From Vibrio maritimus (GTDB taxonomy: Bacteria > Pseudomonadota > Gammaproteobacteria > Enterobacterales > Vibrionaceae): a stretch of 64,000 nucleotides of DNA. Shown one piece after another: positions 28,251 to 37,493 of the stretch (positions are counted from its first letter, which is position 1; each line of letters starts with the position of its first letter). Position numbers and translations under genes: made by a program. The stretch spans positions 1 through 64,000 of the forward strand of contig BBMT01000007.1 of NCBI GenBank assembly GCA_000755425.1, in the 5' to 3' direction. The notes under the pieces are model-generated. The model ran no database searches and was not told where the DNA came from. It was given only the letters and a program-made list of their open reading frames with translations.

Positions 28251-29417
28251 CTATGACGATTTAGCTGTATTCAATGCACATGAGTAAATCCAGCCAACAA
28301 CCAGCCCCCACAAAGTCGCATTAATACCCAGAATCGTCACGCCCGATAAAGTCACCACCAGCACTAACAAAGCTGGCTCACGGTAGTCTGGTGCATCAAA
28401 GGCACTTTGCAAACACATCATCAAGGTGCCGAGTAGTGCAAAGCCAGCAAGCATATGAGTTATTTCCTTCGGGAACGCCAGAAATATCGACACAACACCC
28501 GACGCAAGTAGTCCAGCGAAGAGATAAAATACACCCGCCCAAATCACCGCCCGATATCGTTTATTCTTGTCACTATCAACATCGTCATTCATACAAATCG
28601 CCGCGGAAATGGCAGCTAAGTTGACGCTAAAGCCACCAAAAGGAGCAGATAGCACATTGGCAAACCCCGTCCCTATCAGTACCGGTTTTACTGGCGTCTC
28701 ATATTGGTAGCTTTTCATCATCGCCACGCCAGGTAGGTTTTGAGACAGCATGGTCACGATATAAAGCGGCAAAGAAATGTTTAGGATTGCTGACCAGTCG
28801 AACTTGGGCGTGACCCAACTTGCCTGGGCAATAGATAGCTCAGGGCTCGATATTGGCTCACCTCCAATATAAAACGCAAGAACGCAGCCAACGACAAGCA
28901 GAAGCAACATTGAGTATTTGGGCACAAAGCGCTTACTCACAACAAAAGTGAGGAACATCCAGACAAACGCATAGGGTGTCGTCATTGCAGGCTCAAAAGC
29001 TCGAACACAAAATGGCAACAAAATCGCGCCGAGCATAGCGGTAGCAAGCGGGGTCGGAATGCGTTGCAGTGCTCTAGAAAGAGGGGAAACTAAGCCAGTC
29101 ATTAGAATCAATAGACCAGAAACAACAAAGGCACCGATCAAAGCTGCCATGTCATATTGCGTGGCAGAGCTAACCAATATCGCGGCACCCGGCGTCGACC
29201 ATGCCGTTAAAATCGGTACTTTGTAAAACCAAGAGTAACCAATCGACGTTATGCCCATGGTCAGACCAAGCGCCAGCAACCAACTCTCAATCTGTTCTGG
29301 AGAAGCACCCGCCGCCGTTGCGGCTTGCAATATGATCACCACCGAACTGGTATAGCCAACGAGCACCGCCGTAAAGCCCGCAGTCATGTGGTGCAATGTG
29401 GAATTGTTTTGGCTCAT
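28251..29417 (-). CDS. BenE/YdcO-family membrane transporter
   Basis: A 388-residue inner-membrane protein of the benzoate:H+ symporter (BenE) family, with about 11-12 hydrophobic segments. Typical strings are AILVSSATQYDMAALIGAFVVSG, IPTPLATAMLGAILLPF and the conserved FGGFSVNLAAISAAICM. The substrate is uncertain because BenE proteins are poorly characterised outside benzoate transport. It is divergent from an XRE-cupin regulator, the same arrangement of families as E. coli ydcO/ydcN (sutR). Two copies of a palindrome lie in the shared gap, so regulation by that protein is likely. Confidence 0.9.
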   Translation of the reverse strand: MSQNNSTLHHMTAGFTAVLVGYTSSVVIILQAATAAGASPEQIESWLLALGLTMGITSIGYSWFYKVPILTAWSTPGAAILVSSATQYDMAALIGAFVVSGLLILMTGLVSPLSRALQRIPTPLATAMLGAILLPFCVRAFEPAMTTPYAFVWMFLTFVVSKRFVPKYSMLLLLVVGCVLAFYIGGEPISSPELSIAQASWVTPKFDWSAILNISLPLYIVTMLSQNLPGVAMMKSYQYETPVKPVLIGTGFANVLSAPFGGFSVNLAAISAAICMNDDVDSDKNKRYRAVIWAGVFYLFAGLLASGVVSIFLAFPKEITHMLAGFALLGTLMMCLQSAFDAPDYREPALLVLVVTLSGVTILGINATLWGLVVGWIYSCALNTAKSS

Positions 29418-29447
29418 GGCTGTCCCTTTCTGTATAGTAACTCCATA

Positions 29448-29498
29448 TGTGCGTTATTACGCACAAAACAAAGATAGCACTGTGCGCTATAACGCACA
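29448..29498. promoter_or_regulatory. Twin 18-bp palindromic operators in the ydcO/ydcN-like gap
   Basis: TGTGCGTTATTACGCACA (29448-29465) and TGTGCGCTATAACGCACA (29481-29498) are two copies of an inverted repeat TGTGCG-N6-CGCACA. Their centres are 33 bases apart, about three helical turns. They lie between the divergent transporter and regulator genes. Confidence 0.8.
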
Positions 29499-29513
29499 AC
29501 AAGGAAGAGACCA

Positions 29514-30062
29514 ATGCAAGACTCGAAATTTAAGTCTGAGATCGCACACCACTTAAAAACCGAGCGAAAGAAGAAAAAGTTAAGTTTGGACGCGACAGCC
29601 AAACTGACAGGTGTATCTAAGGCCATGCTTGGCCAAATAGAGCGGGAAGAGTCGAGCCCAACTATCGCGACACTATGGAAGATCGCTAGCGGACTTGAGA
29701 CATCATTTTCGGCTTTTTTTGCTAACAACCCAGATTTACAGGCACCCGATCGTGCTTTTCCGGATGATCCGAGAATGAAAGTAACCACCTTATTCCCTTT
29801 TCAACCAGATACTGGCATTGAGGTGTTCGAAATCCATTTAATGGAACATCATCAGCAAATGTCCTCTGCGCACGGGGTTGGTGTGATTGAGCATGTACAC
29901 GTGATAAGTGGTCAGTTAAAGCTGTTTTTTGACCAATCTTGGCATTTGCTCAAAGCAGGAGAGAGCGTTCGCTTTCACAGCGACCAGCCTCATGGCTATG
30001 AGGCTGCAACTAAAGACGCGGTGTTCCATAACATCGTTAGTTATCCAAGAAAAGACGCATAG
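29514..30062 (+). CDS. XRE-family regulator with C-terminal cupin (YdcN/SutR-like)
   Basis: A 182-residue protein. Residues 8-65 form an XRE helix-turn-helix (SLDATAKLTGVSKAMLGQIEREESSPTIATLW). Residues 95-180 form a small cupin with VIEHVHVISGQLKLF, AGESVRFHSDQPHGYEA and the last His in VFHNIVS. The architecture equals E. coli YdcN (SutR), a sulphur-utilisation regulator. The gene is divergent from the BenE-family transporter, with two palindromes between, the first expected target of autoregulation. Confidence 0.9.
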   Translation: MQDSKFKSEIAHHLKTERKKKKLSLDATAKLTGVSKAMLGQIEREESSPTIATLWKIASGLETSFSAFFANNPDLQAPDRAFPDDPRMKVTTLFPFQPDTGIEVFEIHLMEHHQQMSSAHGVGVIEHVHVISGQLKLFFDQSWHLLKAGESVRFHSDQPHGYEAATKDAVFHNIVSYPRKDA

Positions 30063-30068
30063 TTGTAA

Positions 30069-30305
30069 TCAGGGTATCTTGGTGATCCCTTCATCAATTT
30101 CCCCAATTGAATAAAGTACCAACTCCTCTGGATTGTCGCCTGCGCCGAGAGAGTGTATATCCTCTCCCTCGGCGATTAGCTCCTTAATAATGTCTAGCGC
30201 CGTCGATTGTGGCACATGAATGATGGTCGGCATCTCAGAGGCAGAAACACCATACTTGGTTGCGATGAGTAACTCTCTCACCTTAGTTCGCTCGTCTTGC
30301 TGCAT
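30069..30305 (-). CDS. Small winged-helix-like protein, unknown function
   Basis: A 78-residue protein started at the ATG at 30305, with GGAG seven bases upstream. The pattern ERTKVRELLIATKYGVSASEM, then PQSTALDIIKELIAEGEDIHSLG, looks like a short helix-turn-helix with a wing (ELVLYSIGEID). No family is recognised. It converges on the XRE-cupin gene with only a few bases between the stops. It is upstream of nothing on its own strand, and its start lies about 80 bases from the end of the DUF4157 gene, so it may be a partner or regulator of that gene. Confidence 0.6.
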   Translation of the reverse strand: MQQDERTKVRELLIATKYGVSASEMPTIIHVPQSTALDIIKELIAEGEDIHSLGAGDNPEELVLYSIGEIDEGITKIP

Positions 30306-30382
30306 AGCTGGCTCCATTTTCTAATACCTACAAAGTATATACCCAACCAACAAACCATCACTTGCAGCTCAAACGCTATTAA

Positions 30383-31779
30383 CTATTTCGGTTTAAACGC
30401 ATCACGCTCTTTATTGAAATCGGCTTTGCTCATCAAATTGTATTTTGGCGCACCGACGAACAGCCCTTTAATATAAGTCTTAATATCGTCGTAATGGTTG
30501 TTGCCCACTTTCCAAATACCTTTGGTTGCGTGGCTTGCCTGTGCACTGAAATGCATCGCTTTAGAACGTGGAATACGCACATTACTCTGAGTCAATGCGG
30601 TTTTATTGTGGAGCACGGCAGCAATGGTTTTTATCTCTTTGTTCAGTTTTACCGCCTCGACCTTGAGCGCTGCAATCTGCTTATCCGCCCCGGGGTTTAG
30701 CGTGCCATCCGATTGAATAAGATCATAAATTGCTTTGCATTTAGCACTCATTTCCGTGAGCTTAGGTGATATTTTTTGTGCAGCGTCAGCTTGGCTATCA
30801 CTCAAGCTCCTCACACCAGAAGAGTGCTCACTCCCCATCTCTTTATAGCGTTCCGTTACGCCTCCACCAATAGTTCTCACTCCTTCCTCTACACGCTCAC
30901 GAAGCATTTTCGCCTCATCTTTAACGTTGTGGTCTAACATAGGAATAAACTTGCCACAAAGTGAGTCGATCAACTCGACACATTGTAGAAACTGCAGCCT
31001 AACCGGATCCCCACTCTCGCCCTTATTTTTGCCATACCAAGTGCTATCGTCGGTGACTTTGAATTGCGGCTCTTGCCAATAGCTACCACCCGCTTTTTGA
31101 GAGGCGAACTTTTTCTCTTTGTCACGAAGAGTTTCATTGCCAAGTTGTTCATACTCATCATGGGTTTCGCCGGCGACATTGAGTACCGAATTGCTCAACT
31201 TTGCCTGCACAGTTGCAGTAGTACTGGCCGTTTTTAGTTGATGAGGCTGATGATTAGCTGGTGCCATCTGTAACGCTTTGGCTCCCATAACATCCGCCTC
31301 ACGCTCCAGTGAGGCATCGTCATTGATGTTGACTTTTCCTTTCATCTGCATTGTTGGTTTGACTCTACCTTGCTTCTGCTGCACCACGTGCCAAGCCTCG
31401 TGGGCAAGGTGCTTTTCCTGACCAGGACCTATATGAATATTGGAACCTTGTGCATAAGCGTGAGCTTGAAGCTGAGCAGGTTTGGAAGAGTTGTAATGCA
31501 CTTTGACATCATCCATCGAATAACCGGACAAGCTTTCGATACCAGACTTTAATTGGTAGGTAAACCAGTTTGATTGCTGCTCTGCGACGGATTGGCTTGC
31601 TTTTGAACACTTTCCTCTGATTGTTGTTGGCGTACGTTACTTAGCCTCTGAAGTGTGGCCACGTCAGAGCGATTGTCTTGTAACTGAAGTGGTTGTTTGT
31701 CACCAGCACGTCGCTGCTCACTCGGCGAATGCACTTTTTGTGATTGCTTACGTTGCGCCAAGTCGGCATGAGTATTCAT
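30383..31779 (-). CDS. DUF4157 effector-like protein with GExH...GxxH C-terminal domain (one frame break)
   Basis: About 465 residues. After a polar N-terminus (residues 1-75), the DUF4157 metallopeptidase-like domain appears: LSGYSMDDVKVHYN, then HEAWHVVQQ with the HExxH zinc motif at about 127-131, and LEREAD with the downstream acidic ligands. DUF4157 is common in proteins associated with extracellular contractile injection systems. The C-terminal region is variable. It contains GETH at about 204-207 and GNNH at about 426-429, separated by a long helical segment, reminiscent of the EreA/ChaN/Tiki enzyme superfamily. The frame breaks near 31556: ACCAATT should be ACCCAATT, restoring LPTQLKSGIESLSGYS. 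The start at 31779 has AAAGGA upstream. No injection-system genes are in the window. Confidence 0.82.
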
Positions 31780-31918
31780 CTTATTTGTCCTTTACTACAT
31801 CATTGGGCGACTGCTCAAGTGGGTCGCTACTTGATGGAGCAATAGCAGTCTTTAGTCTCACTAATTAACTAGGAGTGTAGAAGAACAAAATCGTGTTACC
31901 AGACAAATTATATGAAAC

Positions 31919-31939
31919 ATGACACTCATCAAGTGTCAT
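31919..31939. repeat. Inverted repeat upstream of the DUF4157 gene
   Basis: ATGACACT-CATCA-AGTGTCAT, an 8-bp perfect arm pair about 140 bases before the DUF4157 start and after the putP terminator. Its position suits an operator or the end of an RNA; no assignment is possible. Confidence 0.45.
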
Positions 31940-32021
31940 CATGCAACTTATATTTCGCCATCATTACTGAAGTGAGAAAAGTGAAGCTAGCTTCGCCAAC
32001 TAGTTTGGACAGGACGCGGGT

Positions 32022-32049
32022 AAAAAAATGCCCCGAACTTGTCGGGGCA
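32022..32049 (-). terminator. Terminator of the put operon
   Basis: TGCCCCGA and TCGGGGCA pair over 8 bp around a 5-base loop, followed on the minus strand by seven T, just after the putP stop. Confidence 0.92.
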
Positions 32050-32068
32050 CTGTTGATATGAGTAGGAA

Positions 32069-33562
32069 TTAGTCTAATTCAACCAAGTTCTTCTCAAACG
32101 TCGCATGCTGTGCCTGAACCGCTTTATCAGGACCACCCGTCATTGAGCTTACTACCATGATTGAAATCCAAGATAGAATGAATCCAGGAACGATTTCATA
32201 GATATCGAAGATGCCGCCAGAAAGCTGTTTCCAAACAACGATAGTCACACCACCGACGATGATACCTGCGATGGCACCGTTACGATTCATACCTGCCCAG
32301 TAAAGGCTAAGTAGAATTGCAGGACCAAACGCCGCACCAAAGCCTGCCCAAGCGTAAGATACGAGACCTAATACTGAGCTGTCTGGCGTCATAGCAAGGA
32401 CAAGAGCAATCACAGATAGTAGAACAACGCCAACACGACCGACCATTACAACCTGCTCAGACGTCGCATCTTTGTTGATGATTTGCTTGTAGAAGTCTTC
32501 TGCCAATGCTGAAGACGATACCAATAGCTGTGAATCCGCAGTACTCATGATTGCCGCTAGAATCGCTGCTAGTAGGATACCTGCAATCACTGGATGGAAT
32601 AGTGCATTGACAAGCAGCATGAAGATCTTCTCACCGTCTGCCAGAACATTACCACCAGAGTTGGTGATGTACACTAGACCAACCACACCCACTAGCAATG
32701 CACCAATCATAGAAAGACCAGACCATACAACCGCGATGCGGCGCGCTGTCGTTAGATCTTTGTTGCTACGTGATGCTTTGAAACGCGCCAAGATATGTGG
32801 CTGACCAAAGTAACCAAGCCCCCATGCAACCAATGAAATGATTGCAATTGCCGACAAAGGCTGACCTTTCGCGTCATTCCAAAGAGTCAGTAGTTCTGGG
32901 TTAATCGCTTCTAGGTCTGCCGTTAGCTGACCAAGACCACCTTGCATACCGATTACCGGTACAATCATTAGCGCTGCAGCCATGAGTAGGCCCTGAACCA
33001 AGTCAGTCCAAGATACCGCAAGGAAGCCACCAAATAGCGTGTAAGACACCACACAGACGGTGCCGATAATGACCGCAATTGTGTAGTCTAAGCCGAATAC
33101 CGTTTCAAACAGTTTACCGCCTGCCACTAGACCAGAACTGGTGTAGAAAAGGAAGAAAAGCAAAATGAAGAACGCAGATACAACCTGAATCACCTTAGAG
33201 TTGTCGTTAAAACGACGAGATAGATATTCAGGAAGAGTCAGAGCGTCAGTCGTAATACTGTATGTACGTAGTCGTTTCGCACAGATCAGCCAGTTCAGCC
33301 AAGTACCCACTAATAGGCCACCTGCCAACCAAAATGCCTCGATACCGGCTGCATAGGCGTAGCCTGGCAAGCCAAGTAGTAGCCATCCACTCATGTCTGA
33401 TGCACCAGCAGATAGCGCTGCAGGCCAAGGGCCTAAAGAGCGTCCACCAAGAAAGTAGTCGCTTGAGCTCGCCGTGCGCTTATAAGCGATCACGCCGATA
33501 GCAAGCATCATCGCCAAGTAAGCGATAAAAGTTGTCGTAATAGCGAAGCTATTTTGAATCAT
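32069..33562 (-). CDS. putP: Sodium/proline symporter PutP
   Basis: A 497-residue sodium:solute symporter (SSF) family protein with about 13 helices. Signatures include the TM1-TM2 region SDYFLGGRSLGPWPAALSAGASDMSGWLLLGLPG and ALTLPEYLSRRF. It also has SADSQ-like sodium-site residues in IMSTADSQLLVSSSALAEDFYK. It imports L-proline with Na+. It is the last gene of the putA-ALDH-like-putP operon, which supports the substrate. The frame is intact and a strong terminator follows. Confidence 0.96.
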   Translation of the reverse strand: MIQNSFAITTTFIAYLAMMLAIGVIAYKRTASSSDYFLGGRSLGPWPAALSAGASDMSGWLLLGLPGYAYAAGIEAFWLAGGLLVGTWLNWLICAKRLRTYSITTDALTLPEYLSRRFNDNSKVIQVVSAFFILLFFLFYTSSGLVAGGKLFETVFGLDYTIAVIIGTVCVVSYTLFGGFLAVSWTDLVQGLLMAAALMIVPVIGMQGGLGQLTADLEAINPELLTLWNDAKGQPLSAIAIISLVAWGLGYFGQPHILARFKASRSNKDLTTARRIAVVWSGLSMIGALLVGVVGLVYITNSGGNVLADGEKIFMLLVNALFHPVIAGILLAAILAAIMSTADSQLLVSSSALAEDFYKQIINKDATSEQVVMVGRVGVVLLSVIALVLAMTPDSSVLGLVSYAWAGFGAAFGPAILLSLYWAGMNRNGAIAGIIVGGVTIVVWKQLSGGIFDIYEIVPGFILSWISIMVVSSMTGGPDKAVQAQHATFEKNLVELD

Positions 33563-33585
33563 TATTATTTCCTCATCCTAGAATT

Positions 33586-33616
33586 CAGCCTCCAACATGC
33601 TTAGTGCTGGAGGCTG
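33586..33616 (-). terminator. Intercistronic hairpin upstream of putP
   Basis: CAGCCTCCA and TGGAGGCTG form a 9-bp stem around a 13-base loop between the ALDH-like gene and putP. No T-run follows, so it may set the relative levels of the operon genes. Confidence 0.5.
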
Positions 33617-33653
33617 GTAGGGCGGCGTGGAGAGGGTCCCAAGACCTTGACCA

Positions 33654-34343
33654 CTAGCTACCAAGTTCAAGCAAGGTAGCGTTGCCCCCCACTGCTGTGA
33701 TGTTGATGGTTCTTGTTCTTTCCGTTATGAACCTCAACACTAGATTCGGATCGTGCGACGTTGGAAGTGACGCCAGATCCGTTTCAGATACCAAAAGACC
33801 TATCGCTCCATCGCGATTAGCCAGTTGATGGTTAACCTGCCATTGTGTTTCTTCAGAGCCTACAAGACCGACTACACGCACATCGAAATCAATGAAGGTA
33901 GTCGCTTCTTCTAAAGCGACAATCTGGACTAGGTTAGAAGGCAATTGAGAACGCTCGACTGCCGAAATTAAAATTTGATTAAACTTCTCGTTACCAGAGC
34001 AAACAATGACGCCATTGCCAGCGATTAGAGCAGCTGTTATCTGTGCCACCGCAGCGATTTTTGCTTCCGCCTCTTCACTCTCAAGCACCACTAAAGCCAC
34101 GCCACGACCTGCAGCGTAAAGCTCATTGGTTTCGCCTGTTGGCCCCGGCATAACATGCGGGTTAGCCAGCAGGATATTCGCTTGTTGAACATGAAACGCC
34201 ATCACGCTTGCTAGCGTCGCGTTGAGCTCTGCCATATTGCGCTGAACAGAAAGTAAGCACTCACGTTGCTCAGCAAAATCGGTAACATTCCAGCTCTCCC
34301 ATGCATTCAAAACATCAGAGAAAATTGTTGCGTTATTAACCAT
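33654..34343 (-). CDS. Truncated aldehyde-dehydrogenase-like protein of the put operon
   Basis: A 229-residue protein that aligns by eye with only the N-terminal NAD-binding part of aldehyde dehydrogenases (AQITAALIAGNGVIVCSGNEK resembles the nucleotide-binding strand region). It lacks the catalytic Cys region and the glutamate-containing segment that PutA has, so dehydrogenase activity is unlikely. Vibrio put operons commonly carry a short gene here that databases label 1-pyrroline-5-carboxylate dehydrogenase. It begins 13 bases after putA, and the position suggests a modulator or partner of PutA, which is inference. Confidence 0.75.
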   Translation of the reverse strand: MVNNATIFSDVLNAWESWNVTDFAEQRECLLSVQRNMAELNATLASVMAFHVQQANILLANPHVMPGPTGETNELYAAGRGVALVVLESEEAEAKIAAVAQITAALIAGNGVIVCSGNEKFNQILISAVERSQLPSNLVQIVALEEATTFIDFDVRVVGLVGSEETQWQVNHQLANRDGAIGLLVSETDLASLPTSHDPNLVLRFITERTRTINITAVGGNATLLELGS

Positions 34344-34355
34344 GACTCTTTCTCC

Positions 34356-37300
34356 TTACTTTGAAATGGAAGCGGCGCCGTTGACGACATCCGTGAAACG
34401 ATAAAGATAGTGAGGACCACCTGCTTTTGGTCCCGTACCCGACAGACCTTGTCCACCAAATGGTTGAACACCAACTACTGCTCCAACCTGATCTCGGTTG
34501 ATGTAACAGTTGCCGACACGAACGTGCTTCTCAATCCATTCGTAAGTAGACTCATTACGGCTGTGTACGCCGAGCGTTAGACCAAAGCCTGTCGCATTAA
34601 TGCTGTCCACCACTTTCGGCAGTTCAGACGCTTTAAAGCGCACGATGTGTAGGATCGGACCAAAGTGCTCTTCCGTCAGTACTGAAATATCCGAGATTTC
34701 AAACGCACAAGGTGGAACAAAGTCGCCCTCTGCACATTCATCATCGAGAGATAGTTGGGCTACTTTCTTGCCTTGCTTAGTCATCGCTTCAATATGAGCA
34801 AGAAGCTTTTGCTTCGCATTGGCATCAATCACAGGGCCAACATCGGTTGAATGTAGGTATGGCAAACCAACTTTTAGTTCATCCATTGCACCTTGAATCA
34901 GATTGATCACGCGCTCTGCAATATCTTCTTGGATATACAGCACTCGTAGAGCACTACAGCGCTGACCCGCCGACGCAAACGCAGAGCGAACCACATCACG
35001 CACCACTTGCTCTGGGAGCGCAGTAGAGTCCACAATCATTGCGTTTTGACCACCGGTTTCAGCGATAAATGGCACTGGTGCCACTTGGCGTGCTGCCAAA
35101 GTGCTATTGATGCGCTGCGCTGTTGGAGTTGAACCAGTAAAGGCAACACCAGCAATCGCGTTATGGGAGGTTAGTGCATGACCCACATCCGCACCGCGAC
35201 CTGTAATGAGCTGGATTGCGCTTGCAGGGAAGCCCGCTTCAAGCATCAGCTCTACTGCACGCACAGCAATGAGAGAGGTTTGTTCTGCAGGTTTAGCAAC
35301 CACTGTGTTACCAGCAACCAAAGCCGCAGTGACTTGACCTAGGAAAATAGCCAGCGGGAAGTTCCATGGGCTGATACAGACAAATACACCGCGACCACCG
35401 CGAGTCATCGACTTAGATTGGCCATCAAAGCCAAGTACCGATTGTGTTTTGAAGATGTGTGGCTGCTTAGCGTAGTAACGACAGAAGTCGACCGCCTCGC
35501 GCACTTCGTCAATACTATCGTGAATGGTTTTGCCCGCCTCTTGGTGACAAATCGCCACTAGCTCATGCAAGTTCTCTTCTAGCTTATCCGCCAGATTTAG
35601 TAAGCACTGACTACGCTCTGCATAAGGAAGCGTTGACCAAGATGCGAATCCTTCCTCAGCCACCTTAATAGCTTCGGAAACATGATCAAGGTTAGCCATA
35701 GCTACCTGACCAACAACAATTCGACGATCATACGGCGCAGTAATCGTATCTACTGTCGCGCCTTCCTTGATCATGCTTTCGTATTGGGACTGTCCATTGA
35801 TAATTGGCGCACCCTGCCACTGCTTGCTGCGGAATACGTCCACTTTGTGTTCGTACTCTTTTACTTCGCTCTCGATATCAACGTTCACGCCAATCGAGTT
35901 TTTACGATCGCTAAAGATCGCAGGCGGCAGTTCAATGTTGGCGTTATGCAAGGTGTCGTTGGCGTTGAGTGCATCGACCGGGTGAACCGTTAGGCTCTCA
36001 ACCGGGCAACGAGCATCAACTAGACGATGTACAAAGCTGCTGTTCGCGCCATTCTCTAGCAGTCGGCGTACCAAATATGGCAGCAGATCTTTGTGGCTAC
36101 CTACCGGTGCGTAGATTCGAACCGGTTGCTTGTGAGTATCCATCACATGGTCATAAAGGGAATCACCCATACCATGTAGACGCTGGAATTCGTAATCAGT
36201 GTGCTGCGCCATGGTCGCAATTGCTGTCACGGTGTGTGCATTGTGGCTCGCAAACTGCGGGAAAATGTTTCCACGCACGTTGTCACTCAGTAGGAAGCGA
36301 GCACAGGCTAGGTATGCCACGTCAGTCGCTTCTTTACGGGTATAAACAGGGTAGTTATCGTAACCCGCTTGCTGAGACCACTTGATCTCGCTATCCCAAT
36401 ACGCGCCTTTAACAAGACGAAGTGGGATCAAATCACCCTGCTGTTTCGCGAGTGCATTGACCCAGACCAGTACCGGAAGTGCACGTTTAGAATACGCCTG
36501 AATAACAAGACCAAACTTACCCCAGCCTTTCGCAACATCGCTGCGGTAAACCTTTTCGAAGAGCTTTAGAGAAAGCTCAAGACGATCCGCTTCTTCCGCG
36601 TCAATAGTAATAGCAACATCAAGCTCACGAGCGCGAGTTAGCAGCTGAGTCAGCGTATCGCATAGCTCTGTAAGAACACGCTCTTCATTCGCGACTTCAT
36701 AACGAGGGTGTAGTGCAGAAAGCTTAATGGAAACCGACGGCGCAGGGCTGGTATCTAAACCGTATTTGTCACTGCCAACCGCTTCAATTGCCATTAGGTA
36801 ATCTTTGAAGTATTTATCGCCATCCGCTTTGGTTAACGCCGCCTCACCCAGCATATCAAACGAATAGGTAAAACCACGGTCGCGCATCTTCTTACCGTTC
36901 TTCTGCGCTTCGCCAATACTGCGACCTAATACAAACTGATGTCCCATGACCTTCATCGCCTGATACATGGCTTTACGAATCACAGGTTCAGAGAATTTGT
37001 TCACCAAGCGGTTAACCGCTTTCGCAGGGCTTTGAGATTGCGAATCTGGCAAACCCACCACTTTCCCCGTTAGCATCAAGCCCCAAGTTGAAGCATTGAC
37101 AAACACAGAGTCAGAATTCTTTAGGTGTGACTTCCAGTCAGCCACGCTGAGCTTGTCGCGGATAAGCGCATCTGCTGTTGCAGAATCAGGAATACGCATC
37201 AAGGCTTCCGCGAGACACATCAGCAAAATGCCTTCTTGAGTATCTAAGCTGTACTCAAGCAGCAAGGCATCGATCATCTGAATCGCATTTTTGTCAGCAC

Positions 37301-37493
37301 GTATGGCTTCAATGAGCTGGGTGGTTTTCTGTGGGATCTGCTGGGCTTCGTCACCTTGCGGTGTTGCCAGAGGTAAAAGCTGTTTCAACCATTGAGACTC
37401 ATCCACCATATAGAGTGGAGAGATCAGTGACCAGAGCTGTTCAAGCGGCTGCTCGACAAACTCCGTTTTTAGCACATCTGTTGCTGTAAACAT
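34356..37493 (-). CDS. putA: Bifunctional proline dehydrogenase / P5C dehydrogenase PutA
   Basis: A 1045-residue enzyme that oxidises proline to P5C with FAD, then to glutamate with NAD. The proline dehydrogenase barrel covers about residues 130-460 (KLSALHPRYE, LRLVKGAYWDSEIKWSQ, YAPVGSHKDLLPYLVRRLLENGANSSFV). The aldehyde dehydrogenase domain covers about 540-1020, with FVCISPWNFPLAIF, GVAFTGSTPTA, AETGGQNAMIVD and the catalytic Cys in ASAGQRCSALR. It starts MFTATDVLKTEF and lacks the ribbon-helix-helix DNA-binding domain and C-terminal extension of the 1320-residue E. coli form, so it is not its own repressor. Frame intact. Electrons go to the membrane quinone pool. Confidence 0.97.
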   Translation of the reverse strand: MFTATDVLKTEFVEQPLEQLWSLISPLYMVDESQWLKQLLPLATPQGDEAQQIPQKTTQLIEAIRADKNAIQMIDALLLEYSLDTQEGILLMCLAEALMRIPDSATADALIRDKLSVADWKSHLKNSDSVFVNASTWGLMLTGKVVGLPDSQSQSPAKAVNRLVNKFSEPVIRKAMYQAMKVMGHQFVLGRSIGEAQKNGKKMRDRGFTYSFDMLGEAALTKADGDKYFKDYLMAIEAVGSDKYGLDTSPAPSVSIKLSALHPRYEVANEERVLTELCDTLTQLLTRARELDVAITIDAEEADRLELSLKLFEKVYRSDVAKGWGKFGLVIQAYSKRALPVLVWVNALAKQQGDLIPLRLVKGAYWDSEIKWSQQAGYDNYPVYTRKEATDVAYLACARFLLSDNVRGNIFPQFASHNAHTVTAIATMAQHTDYEFQRLHGMGDSLYDHVMDTHKQPVRIYAPVGSHKDLLPYLVRRLLENGANSSFVHRLVDARCPVESLTVHPVDALNANDTLHNANIELPPAIFSDRKNSIGVNVDIESEVKEYEHKVDVFRSKQWQGAPIINGQSQYESMIKEGATVDTITAPYDRRIVVGQVAMANLDHVSEAIKVAEEGFASWSTLPYAERSQCLLNLADKLEENLHELVAICHQEAGKTIHDSIDEVREAVDFCRYYAKQPHIFKTQSVLGFDGQSKSMTRGGRGVFVCISPWNFPLAIFLGQVTAALVAGNTVVAKPAEQTSLIAVRAVELMLEAGFPASAIQLITGRGADVGHALTSHNAIAGVAFTGSTPTAQRINSTLAARQVAPVPFIAETGGQNAMIVDSTALPEQVVRDVVRSAFASAGQRCSALRVLYIQEDIAERVINLIQGAMDELKVGLPYLHSTDVGPVIDANAKQKLLAHIEAMTKQGKKVAQLSLDDECAEGDFVPPCAFEISDISVLTEEHFGPILHIVRFKASELPKVVDSINATGFGLTLGVHSRNESTYEWIEKHVRVGNCYINRDQVGAVVGVQPFGGQGLSGTGPKAGGPHYLYRFTDVVNGAASISK

